From: Schistocephalus solidus
Lineage: Eukaryota > Platyhelminthes > Cestoda > Diphyllobothriidea > Diphyllobothriidae
Direction: 5' to 3'
Length of the DNA stretch: 64,000 bases
Assembly (NCBI GenBank): GCA_017591395.1
Contig: WEDG01004629.1
Span: 1 to 64,000, forward strand
Shown: piece after piece, positions 1 to 9,600 of the stretch
Layout of the letters: the number at the start of each line of letters is the position of its first letter
Position numbering within the stretch: position 1 is the stretch's first letter
Translations under genes and position numbers: made by a program
The notes under the pieces: model-generated
What the model saw: the letters and a program-made list of their open reading frames with translations, nothing else
The model's database searches: none
What the model was told of the DNA's origin: nothing

Positions 1-441
1 TCGCTATCGACCGCCTGCGAAGGGCGCTAGTCTGAGCTCCAGGGCACAACGGAACATACACTCGCCATGCAGATCGGTGAGGCCCCCGCACTATCATCAT
101 ATTCCCGATCACAACCGACAAAACAACAGGCCCGTGGCTCAAATGGTGAGAACGTTTGACTCGGTTACCAAAAGGTCGTGGGTTCCGGAATTTCGGGTGT
201 TACACGCGGATTGGGTATAACTTAGCTGATGACGGCTGCTAAGCCAGAAATGGCCACTCCGGTCTCCCTTGTCTTTGTCCGGTTCCACTATATATCAGCA
301 TATGCTACACGTCGCTATGTGACGACTTTCTGCCGAGGCTCTGAGTCTGAGCTCAGGAATGCGCTGCGGAACATACAGTGTTCCGCCAAGCGAATCGGTG
401 AGCCCACACTGTCATATATATATGTATGTATGTATATATAT
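1..441. repeat. Direct repeat pair (about 315-bp period) ending in an AT microsatellite
   Basis: The stretch near 1-110 is repeated in the same orientation near 311-425. Shared words in the same order are tctgagctc (31 and 346), ggaacataca (51 and 368) and aatcggtgag/atcggtgagg, each spacing about 315 bases. The second copy runs into a TA/TATG microsatellite at 411-441. The tRNA-like SINE head at 131-190 lies between them, so the repeated part may be the tail of tandem SINE copies. That link is inference; the repeat itself is visible. Confidence 0.6.
131..190 (+). repeat. tRNA-like SINE head
   Basis: A pol III A-box-like stretch (gtggctcaaatggtgagaac, 134-153) is followed about 30 bases later by a B-box-like gtgggttccgg. 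No acceptor-stem pairing closes it, so it reads as a SINE promoter relic and not as a tRNA gene. The ORFs at 229-474 and 503-709 show no recognisable protein. Confidence 0.45.
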
Positions 442-869
442 CTCTGCTGCAGTGACAGAGATGACGGGTGGTGAGGCGCTACGATGGACTTCGGTTTGAT
501 TAGTGCCCATGACCCACCCTGCTATAGACCGAAGTGTAGTGGATTGTCTGTATTACTCGTATAAGAGCGCATGTTTGTGTTTCCAGTCCCATGCCACTGT
601 ATTCAGGGTTATGATTTGGCTGAGTGAAGGCAGAATGGGTCAGAAAGCAAACTGTGTCAATCTACCCATATTCTCTGACCTCGCAGATGTTCCATCCCAG
701 ACAATTTGAAGAAGTCAGCAAATTCTTAGGCACACTCGTGCCTTCTGAAAATTAGGAAGGTTTGGATAAGGTCACCCGCGTAGTTGCCTGTAATTGAGAG
801 GAAACAAATAAAGTTCAGCTTGTCTGGCTTCGTAAGGCAGATGGCTAAGATTCTAAACCATCTTCCTAG

Positions 870-1377
870 CCCTCACCTGCACTCGCTCTACCTGTAGATA
901 ATCCTTCTTAAACCGCGGACGCCAGGTCTGGACGGCATATTCCAAGTGAGATCGAACAAATTCCCCGTAGGTTTTTCAGAAGAGTTCGTTATCAATCTGC
1001 GCAAATCCACGTCTGAGCCCAAATAAGACCTGTGTCGCGCGTTTAGCTGCCTTTAAGCACTTGAAGATTGTTCAAGTGATGAGTTTATTAGAACACCGAG
1101 GTCCTTCTGTTCCTCGAAAATTGAAACGGGCTGCCCATTGAGAACGTACTGGTAGGAATCATCCTCCTAACTGGTCCTTCTGGTACGCAGCCTTGGGACC
1201 ACACACTTCCCAACATTAAAATTTACGAGCCAACGAGCAGACCAGTTGATAAAACTGTTGAGATCCTCTTGAAGTGCGTGCTTATCAGAATCAGATCTGA
1301 TGACCATCCACAATTCAACATCGTCTGCAAACAGATCGTCAACAGAGTCGCTCATGTACACGTAGAATAGCTATAGG
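870..1377 (-). pseudogene. LINE A copy 1 reverse transcriptase C-terminal relic
   Basis: Fragments match the RT thumb and connection of copy 2: NFNVGKCVVPRLRTRR, SYQYVLNGQPVSIFEEQKDL and NMPSRPGVRGLRRIIY in shifting frames. The palm with the FADD catalytic motif is present only as the degraded FADDVELW, immediately after the deletion junction near 1378. Upstream RT blocks are missing. An inactive remnant. Confidence 0.6.
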
Positions 1378-1848
1378 ATTTTGACAGCATTTCTGCGGTG
1401 AAGAAATTCCTTGAGATGCTCTGCTGACTCTGTTTCTCTTAAAACCTTCCATTTTTTATTCTACTTCTTTAACTGCCTCTTATGTTCTCTTGTTAACCAG
1501 GCAGGGCGACTAGTCTTTTTTTGAAACTTCACTGGACAAAAGAGTTCAATCAATTAAGTGAAATTGTCTTAAACGAGCACCAGTCAGCCTCTAGATTACC
1601 TTTAAACAAACGATCCCATTTCATGAACATCAGATCTTTCCTCACCGCGTTAAAATCAGCCTTCTATATATTTTGCTTGCATTCCGTTCCATTCTGGCGC
1701 TGAAAATAAAGTGAGCAATCCCACAGCAGCGTGCTATGGTCACTCTTAGCGGGGGGTGCAATAGAATACACTTAATCAATGTTCGAGAAATCCTTCGTAA
1801 ATATTAGGTCCAGGCAATTAGCTCGCTGGTTTTCTCTAAATCTCGTTG

Positions 1849-2376
1849 CTAGTTAACCTTCTGTACCAGAGGTTTATCAAGAGTGAGATCCATTAGCTTA
1901 CTACCGATGGAAGTTGGTGCACAGTCAACTTTCAGATACACACAGTTTATTGTAGGTGCATTGAAATCTCCAGCAATAAGCACCTCCTGGTGACTTCCTA
2001 CTTCCTTGACCAAATTAAGGAGTGACTCATCAGCTGCACTTGGAACGTTTGGTGGTCTGCATATCATCAAGAATTGTAGGTTTTGTGAACAATCCTTTCT
2101 AATCTTTATCCATAGAAATTCATGTTCAAGGAAGAGGGTGTGCGCTCGTTCGACTGCCGAGATTCCTGTCCTAACGTATACGGATACTCCACTTCCCTGT
2201 CTATTTTCTCGGTCTCTTCGAAAGAGCTCGTAACCATCTATCGAATCCTCTATCTGAGATTTTGGCATTGAGCCACGTTTCCGTAATGGCAACGACATCG
2301 GGGGCTCAGTCTGCGAGTAGGGCCTTGAGTTCGTCTTTTTTTTGAAAGGAGACTCTGTGCATTGGTATACAAGCAT
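1849..2376 (-). pseudogene. LINE A copy 1 endonuclease domain (ORF2, part)
   Basis: This 175-codon open stretch holds the middle and end of an exonuclease-endonuclease-phosphatase fold. It has the conserved GDFNAP motif (in LIAGDFNAPTINCVY), the ISAVERAH and YVRTG blocks, and a following LMDLTLDKPLVQKV block identical in layout to copy 2. Such domains nick target DNA for target-primed reverse transcription. The N-terminal half, including the catalytic Glu region, is in other frames upstream of 2376, so this is an inactive fragment. Confidence 0.7.
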
Positions 2377-2619
2377 CTCAATTTAGACTGGATAACTCTT
2401 CCATATAGACTTCTGCTCATTTCGTGCGATTGAATGCTCGAGTCTGTCAGTGCTTTCCGAGACGAACTTATTCCATCCCGCCCACGCTGAGTTCTGATGA
2501 GTGGTCGTCCACCGAGTTCTGGAGCGCCTTCCTTTTGTTATACGAGCTCTGTAAAATTAAGTCCTTCGTATTTAGTGTCCTCCGTCTCGGTGAGGACCCG
2601 CCTTTATGATGTACGGGGT

Positions 2620-3939
2620 CTGCCACAAGAAAGACCTCTTCATCACTTTTTGTCCCTGTCCTTTACTTGGAGCCATTTTTCCCCCTGTTCGGTTCGCCTT
2701 TCGGTTCTGTTCTCAGCATCCTCATTTTGTGTCTTTCCGTGGGTTCGTTATCCGGCTGAAAAAAAAACACATCCCAGGGTGAGACACGGAGATCTATTCT
2801 GCGTTCTAGGAGGCATGAAGACTGAACATCATTTTCAAGAATGATTTAAAGAGGCCTCGGTTATGATAGTTCATGTGAAACATCCGCTTTCCCTAAACGG
2901 AATGCTTTGTGCACGGTAAGGCATTCACCATCTTGAAGAATCGAATATAAGTATTCTCGGAAAAGCCTGAGATCATGTTCTACCCTTTCCTTTGCAATCA
3001 GAGAAGTGGACTCGGGAGCCTATTTAATAACGAGATTGCGTTTTCGGTAGAAATGTCTATTTGGTGACTTTGAGTTCTGATTTGTTATAAGAGCATCCGT
3101 ATCGGGAAGAATTCTACAGTGGTAAATGCCTAAAGTTAATGGCGAACCCCTTTTGGAAACTTTGCCAATTTGTCCTACACTTGCTCTTTTATCACCAACA
3201 GAAGATTCCGTTTAAGCATCTATCGGTCAGAACGAGCTTCTTCGTAGTTCAAACTCATTTTTGTGAAAGCATCTTTACGCTTTTTGACTTCAAATTTTTC
3301 GTCTTCAGTCCTTCAAATTCGACGATCTTTGTAACTTCGCCCTTTTTTGTATCATCCATCAACGATGCCGCATATGTTTGTGTATCCAGAAAATTACTGC
3401 TTCTGTCTGAGCTGGATGACAGTGCATGAGCTGGTTTGATCTCACTTTCAAAGGAAGGAAATGTCTACTGATTAACTGAACTCTGCAGACGCAATGTCTT
3501 TAAACTCTACACTAGATATGCTGGAGGAAGCTATATTTACATATGTAATTTCTTTGCTTGGAATTCTCGTTGTTACGGCTGTTTTTTTTTCGGGTGAACA
3601 ATGAACCTGCTCTTTTTGATCGGCCATTTCTCTTATAAAGTTACTTATCTCTTTCTCCATCAATAGGAATTTCTGTAAAAGATTTAAACACCTCCTGCAC
3701 TTAGCGTCCTCGTAGGGGACATTAATTAGTGTTATCAGGCATTTTACCCGCTTGGCAGGGGGAGAATAAGTAACGGAATATCTGTCTTTGCCACCCTTTT
3801 TCTCTTTGTATAGAATTTTGTTTACCAATTTACGGTGAGAGTGTGGCGTAGCGTTTATGTGCATCACCACATGTTCCTTCGACGAGGGTTCGATTTCCGC
3901 CCTCGGCATTGGCTTTTTTCCTCCGCGCAGATGAATCAT
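2620..3939 (-). pseudogene. LINE A copy 1 ORF1 (nucleic-acid-binding protein) relic
   Basis: The intact part (3939-3472, 155 codons) contains a coiled-coil segment (LLQKFLLMEKEISNFIREMA) and a conserved block (TTRIPSKEITYVNIAS) shared with copy 2 (17344-17886). Below 3470 the reading continues in broken frames into the RRM-like half, recognisable by homology to 19598-20268. CR1-type ORF1 proteins bind element RNA and act as chaperones. The N-terminal codons overlap an antisense tRNA-like stretch at 3841-3904. Not functional as it stands. Confidence 0.6.
3841..3904 (+). repeat. tRNA-like module antisense to LINE A ORF1 (copy 1)
   Basis: On the plus strand gtgtggcgtagcgtttatgt resembles an A box, and gagggttcgatttccgcc is a near-perfect B box about 40 bases on. 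The LINE is on the other strand, so the module lies antisense at the 5' end of its ORF1. The equivalent place in copy 2 (17430-17494) carries the same arrangement. No acceptor stem is seen, so this is not called a tRNA gene. Confidence 0.45.
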
Positions 3940-4406
3940 TAGCCTCTGTGTTGTTCATCGACGAGTGTGATAGAGGAGAAGGCAAAGCCGGTTTCTGGAA
4001 CAAAACACTTTATTCTCGGCCGACAGAAAACAGCAGATCTCAAGCTCATCAACTATCGTCTATTTATTTAGTTCTTGGGGTTCTCGAACATTCCGACCAA
4101 TCGTGACGGAGAGCGTTCTGGAACTTTCTGGCCTGCAACATGGCTCGCATTGATTGATCGTTTATCACGTTGGAAAACCCCTGGCCGAAACTTCTCGAAT
4201 TTGGTCCGCACGCGTGTCTGAGGGCTTGACGCGTGCTCGGTGCAGCGACGCATACCGATTGGTTGTCTGGTTACCTGCGCATTTTTCTCAGCCGGCTTGG
4301 CCTATTTCGGCGTGCGTTAACACGTGCCATTTCCGCCTTGGGCCACGACTCATCTGTGGATCCCGTCTCCGTAATACCTCCCGCTTTTGAAAGGAGGACG
4401 ACCCAG

Positions 4407-5270
4407 ATGTCCGAACTCATGATTATAGCAGAACAAATGCAGCAGTTACTCGACGCACAGCGGGCCAGTTTTGCGGCTCTGTTTTCAGAAATGCAAAAAA
4501 TGGACTACGGCTGGGAAGAACAAATGAAAAGAACTTGAAGACCAGATAACATAATTTAATTACGATCCCGAGGGCGGCATCAACTTTGACGTTTGGTACC
4601 GAAAATATGCACTTCTATTTCAAGAGGAAGGCTCAAATTTGGAGGACAAAGAGAAGGTTGAAATTTTGCTTTTGAAGCTAGGCCAGCGCGAACATGAGTG
4701 GTACGTAAAGTTCATTTTTCCAAAGAAACCGGGAGATATTTCAGTTGAGGAAACGGTTAAGAATATGAAATCGTTGTTCAGTTTCTCAAAGTCCTTATTC
4801 AATCGACGTTACCAGTGATTAAACATATAACGGTGGCCTCACGAAGACTATTTTGACCTAGCTGACCGATTGAATGATGCCTATCATCAAGCAGACCTAG
4901 AACAAGCCACTATTCCGCAGATAAAGGTACTCCTTATTATTAAATCACCAACTCTGCCGGAGGATGCTGACAGTCGCACACGATTGCTTGCTCAACTAGA
5001 ACAGAAAGCCGAGATTACGGTGCAACAACTAGCAGAGGAGTGTGTCCGGATCATGAATATCATAAACGACACTAGGCTGATTGGTGACGGTAAGAGCCAA
5101 CCTATGCGTGTTTTTGAAACAAAAGTGAGCAGACCGAAGGAGAACAGTAGTTTTGCAAGGAAAGCAAAGATGGCTTGCTGACAGTGTGGTGGGTAGCAAT
5201 TTGTTTCAAATTGTCCATATCGCGCGAGAAGGTGTACAAGTGTTCGCGGGTAGGTCACAAATAAATAAAT
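4407..5270 (+). pseudogene. Orphan gag relic of a Ty3/Gypsy-type LTR retrotransposon
   Basis: An ATG at 4407 opens a capsid-like reading interrupted by stops and a frame change after 4538. The text contains a D-P-E-G-G...W-Y-x-K-Y pattern followed by a leucine-rich KVEILLLKLGQ block and, in the 4870-5181 ORF, an RTRLLAQLEQ block typical of Gypsy gag. A degraded zinc knuckle (Cys-x2-Cys...Cys with stops) follows at about 5166-5270. No protease, RT or integrase follows and no LTR pair is seen; 3990-4406 may hold leader or LTR sequence but I cannot define it. The class is from memory of family patterns. Confidence 0.55.
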
Positions 5271-5503
5271 CGGTTTATTGATTTGTCACTGCTTGGCGCC
5301 ATCAAATCCTTAGAACACAGGGAAAAACCTAAAACAAACCCCTCTTTTCATTAAACACTTAAGCTTAGGTTTGTTTGTTTTGCTTAAATAGCAGTGTTGG
5401 AAATGGCAGGTACGACAATATCCAAAGATATCAGAGCTCATTTAAGAAAGATGACTAGGGTACTTTTGGCACGTTCCTCATCGTCCACCTCACAACCTCA
5501 GCG
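5271..5503. other. Non-coding spacer
   Basis: I see no gene, repeat or RNA here. An AATAAATAAA run sits at about 5261-5270 at the end of the gag relic. Confidence 0.4.
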
Positions 5504-6029
5504 TTACTGCCCCCTATTCAGCATCATTACCCATTTGGAGGCCTCGAAGATGGGATCATCCCAAAACCTGGCTCCACACACTTCGGCAAGACATGGAAGT
5601 GGTTCTTGGACCTTCTGTATTCGGTCTCCGTCGTTGGCGAGGAGAATGGGTTGCAGTGCCCGGATTTGATGCCACTGATCGTCACGCGCAGAGGTAAACT
5701 TCAGGAGACTATCGTCGCCGTCTGGGTCAGGCATGACCAAAGCCGTACCAAGCAAAGTTAAGTAGTCAGTCGGTGGAGAGGACGGTAGGAAAGGAGAATC
5801 AGGAGATAAGTATTATAAAGGTAGTGACTTAGAAGGGGGCGATGAGAGAGGTGGGGGAGAGGAGAGGTTCAGGAACTAACCGTACTGCGCGCAGATTTGC
5901 GCTGGCCGAGGCGGCGTCCAAGTCACGCACAAATGACTCCTCCAGGAGTTTGGACACCGTGCTCCAGGAGAGGTCCCCTGACTCCGTACAAAAGGCCATG
6001 AATCGCTTCTCTGAACCAAAGGACAAAAG
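5504..6029 (-). other. Unrecognised exon-like ORFs (minus strand)
   Basis: Two protein-like stretches lie in tandem. The first (6029-5881, 149 nt) follows a good acceptor (ttctgctccccag) and ends at a possible donor (gttagt). It reads LLSFGSEKRFMAFCTESG onward. The second (5755-5504) reads with a distinctive CLAEVCGARFWDDPIFEASK block and meets a possible donor (AAATGG then gtaatg). Joining them in phase needs a weak acceptor at 5709-5710. They lie downstream of the stop and poly(A) signal of the C16orf89-like gene, so they would belong to another gene. I do not recognise the protein; chance ORFs or a decayed repeat are possible. Confidence 0.3.
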
Positions 6030-6180
6030 CTGGGGAGCAGAAATCCTCGTCAGCATCACCACCTAGTAAGCATAGCGAGGAGTGCAGCACCGTAAGAGTA
6101 CAGGCTCTCACAAAGCGCAGGGGACAGCAGCAGAAGTAAAACAAATGATCAATGAAAAAGGTGGGAAGGACTACGAAGAT

Positions 6181-6186
6181 ATTTAT
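6181..6186 (-). promoter_or_regulatory. Candidate poly(A) signal of the C16orf89-like gene
   Basis: AATAAA on the minus strand about 235 nt past the stop codon at 6421. It is the first such hexamer downstream. Position is plausible; use is unproven. Confidence 0.45.
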
Positions 6187-6420
6187 TGCGCGTAGCATTA
6201 AAATGCAATAATAGGACATAAAAGAACAGGATTGTTGTACGTCCGATTGGTGATGTGGGAGGCACAGCCGACGAAAAAGAAAACGGATGAGAAAGATAAA
6301 ACGAACATAATGGCCTTTATGTTAAGGAGCACCGCCTTAATAAATAAATAAACAAACTGTAAAAAAATAAGACACCAACTTTGTTGGCTTGCTCAAGAGA
6401 GAGACAGAAATTAGGGGAGG

Positions 6421-6694
6421 CTACGCGACCACCATCCGCGCCGCAGGTGGTGCTGATGCACTGCGGATCATGCGAAGCACACGGATGCAGATTAAGACTA
6501 GGAGTGGGAGAGTGACAAAGACCAGGAAAGCGTCAGATGTCGACCAGGTCAGTAATCTTTTTCGGTAGAGCGGCTCAACAGGACAAAGGAGTTCAAAACC
6601 ATTGAGGCTTTCGGGGACTGAAGCGAACGGTTTGGCCACGAGACCTGACTCAAGAACCGGGATTTCTGGTGAGGAGTCTAGCGGTGGTAAAAAC
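6421..6694 (-). CDS. C16orf89-like gene, exon 6 (C-terminal membrane-anchor extension)
   Basis: 274 nt after acceptor tatttctttttcag. Its first base completes Arg with AG from exon 5. It encodes a Pro/Ser-rich linker (FLPPLDSSPEIPVLESG), then a hydrophobic run (AFLVFVTLPLLVLICIRVL) with basic residues after it, then the stop at 6421-6423. This extension is not in the mammalian protein as I remember it. Linking it to exon 5 rests on phase and splice-site quality only. Confidence 0.65.
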
Positions 6695-9600
6695 CTGAAA
6701 AAGAAATACTCAGACAGTTTTGGGAGGAAATCATCTAAAGGACAGGGATTTTCAAAAAGGGAAAACGAAAGTCCCTTCAGAAACGATAGGAAGGTACGAC
6801 AGTGGGGCAGTTCAGACCGCGGCAGTGAGCACTCCCACTGCCCTAGTTAAATATGCGCTACGTTCTGCTTACAGACAAATCCTAGCAATGCGACCGTCGT
6901 TACCGACCATGTCCACCGGGGGCCTTGCGGCATGGCAGGCACAGGGAGTGTGACTTGTGCGTGAATTAGTTTATAATGACTGTAGAATTGCGTCGCATCT
7001 ACAGTAATGTGTAATCACTCGTTAATCTGAGCCTGGTGTAAAGACGGACGGAGGCGGGATTAGGCGCAGTGGCTGAGAGAGCTACGCAGCTCTTCTACGT
7101 GCGACAAGCAATTTGATTTAAGCAAGTACACAAAGGGATGAATTATGTTTCATGGCAAAACAGTTACGGTACTAGAAGGAGTACATTGATAAACTGAAGG
7201 ACACAACCAGAGGTGACAACAAACTTGAAGAATCAATCTGTGACAATGTTTGGTATCAAATACTACACAACGGTAAGTGTAAACAAATAAAAAAACCTAT
7301 CTAGGTGCAGAATGACACCACCAACAACGACAAGAGAGAAACTGTAATGACCGTTTCTGGATAAGTAACAATTTTCGGCTATCCATTCAACCCCAGGTTT
7401 GCAAATCCTGAGGTTCAAGCCCGCATTCTGTTGATTATAAATCAAACGCTCCAAACATTGAGCCGTGGTGTCGCCAACCCGTCGGCTTGGAATGGATCTT
7501 TTAACTAAGCTATCCACTTGACTATGAGTCAGCCCTACTGCTTTAGCAAAGAAGGTCCATCAATAAATTGCAAAATGTTTATAAGACAGTACGCATGGAA
7601 ATCTAGAAAATGCCAGTCAAATAAAGACGAAGTCCATACAACCACCTGTTGATGTGATCAACCTCCTCTCGTTGAATGTATAAAAGGTAGTTGCCGTATG
7701 CCGGGTTGTTGGATATAAACCTGCGTAGGTAGATAATGAGAGCGCCAATGGCAACTGTTGTCAGGTGAGTGAGACATCCATCTGAAACAGAAGAAATAAT
7801 CAGTTGAGTGAATTGACGATTCAGAGCTTACTATGGCTGAAGGTGTAAGGCGAGTGTAGATCAAATTGACAGCATAACTAACGGCGGACAAACCTTTACA
7901 CGAGGAGTAAAGAGACAAGCCGAAGGGCAAACGAAACTGATTGACATTCAGGGAGAGTAGGCAACCTCCTTCTAAACACCCTCGCCATGATTTGCCCCAC
8001 TTTGACTGGCAATATAATTGTCTGAGCGGCCCGGGACACGCTTAAAGCAAACAGACTGCTGTCCACTGTGAGTTTTACAGCCAAGGCAGCAGTGGTGAAA
8101 TATTATTCTGTTTACCCAACAGAAGTCGACTGATTTGCACACACAAAGACAACACACTGGCAAAGATCAACTCACAAGGTCCTTATACTACTCGTATGGT
8201 ATGACGCAGCCGAAAGACAGAGCCGAGGACGTACGTCATGAAACGTCCTGGATACCAGAGCTTTGATACAGGCCTGGTTCGCCGTCTGACAGGGCCTATC
8301 TACAGGGCCAAAATTTCTACGGGGACTGCGAGCAGCATCGCTATGTCGAAATACCGCCTTGGTTCACGGTCTTCTTACTGATAGGTAATTTGCAGGATCA
8401 ATACCCAGTCGCGCTTAAGCGCATTACCGTTGTATGGTTTATAGGTACTTGTTCAGCAGACACGCGGGTTTGCTTAGTTCGAACTTCGCTGTAGCTGAAA
8501 GCCGTTTTGCTATTCGTCACCCAACCGCCAGGCAGGCCGCGGCTAGGCCAATACGCAGACTCCGCCTTCACGGGGTCTTTCTGCTCCCCTAATTGAATGA
8601 TCGCTCTGTAGACACTAATAGGTTGTATACGAATCAGCTCAAGGTCCCGAAGTGGGATGTATGACAAATAATCGACATTCGCTATAAACAGAAGCAATTA
8701 CCTTGGGTCATGTCATGCTCTCCTCTGTATGCGCTGAATAAAAAACTGTCTAAATGAGCAGAAAAGGCCTAGTAGCAGAGGACTTGGTGACTGAAATACA
8801 AGACTGGGTGGCACATAAATAGGTATCTGACACTGTCGTATAGCTTCAACTAAAAAAAACTTTAGCACGTCATCGCAAACGAAGATCTGTCCATCCGTGA
8901 AGAGAGGTAGAGAGAGAGAGAAAGTGAAAAAGAGAGGGGTTGAAAGAGAGAGAGAGGGAGTGAGAGAGTGAGAGAGATAGAGAGGAGTGAGAGAGGGAGA
9001 GGGAGAGTGAGCGAGTGTGTGTGAGAGAGAGAGGAATATGCTTTATTTTGAAGTATCATTCAAAATTTTCAGCAAAAATCTAAATGACTACATTCACTAA
9101 GATAATAGGATAAGTTAACATAATATGAAAGAATCAAAGAGTCAAAAATGGACATCTAGTGGGGAGACAGTTCCAGTCTCAGCTTTTTTATTTCAGTCTC
9201 TTCACACGCAAGGTAACGTGCTAGAAATGGCAAAATGGAGCGCTGGTATGCCGTTGTACAGTAGGTTATATGGCGAAAGCCTCGGCGCATCGGACGGGAA
9301 GACTTCACACAGAAAGAACAAAATGAATAGGGTTGATGTAACAAGTAAACTGTTGATCAAACGCACAGCGCTAAACTTCTCGGAGCTAAGATACCGTGAA
9401 CGACCAAACTGAGAACAACATTTACGTCCAAATCGACAGCGTTCGGAAGATTTTTTCAGGCTTTTAAAGGTAGTGACAGATCAGTGGCAATAAAGAAAAC
9501 GCTACAAGAAATTCACCTGTAGGGGATAGTCCTCGAGCCAGCGCTGCTCTGCGGTTACGTACAACCGGCAACAGCAACAGATTTTCGGCCAACGTTATAG

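Larger units (their letters stand above)
690..3990 (-). mobile_element. CR1/Jockey-like LINE family A, copy 1 (decayed, internally deleted)
   Basis: Read on the minus strand this locus carries, in order, an ORF1 with a coiled coil, an RRM-like ORF1 C-terminus, an AP-endonuclease domain, and only the last part of a reverse transcriptase. It aligns along its length with copy 2 (17344-26556, plus strand). A jump at about 1378 removes roughly 0.9 kb covering the RT palm. Homology fades near 690, before the family's 3' tail. Stops and frameshifts are frequent. Assignment to CR1/Jockey-like rests on domain order and on the 3' tandem tail of copy 2. Confidence 0.8.

Noticed and set aside
7805..8030. 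Minus frame reading into the exon 5 region (LPFGLSLYSSCKGLSAVSYA) with a 50-nt GT-AG intron
   Set aside because: The splice leaves exon 5 out of frame; exon 4 at 10203 supplies the correct single base.
8398..8697. 99-codon minus-strand ORF with an apparent acceptor before it
   Set aside because: Lies in intron 4, needs a 20-nt intron upstream and does not join the flanking exons in phase.
8862..9059. Leu/Ser-rich minus ORF
   Set aside because: Translation of the GA microsatellite.
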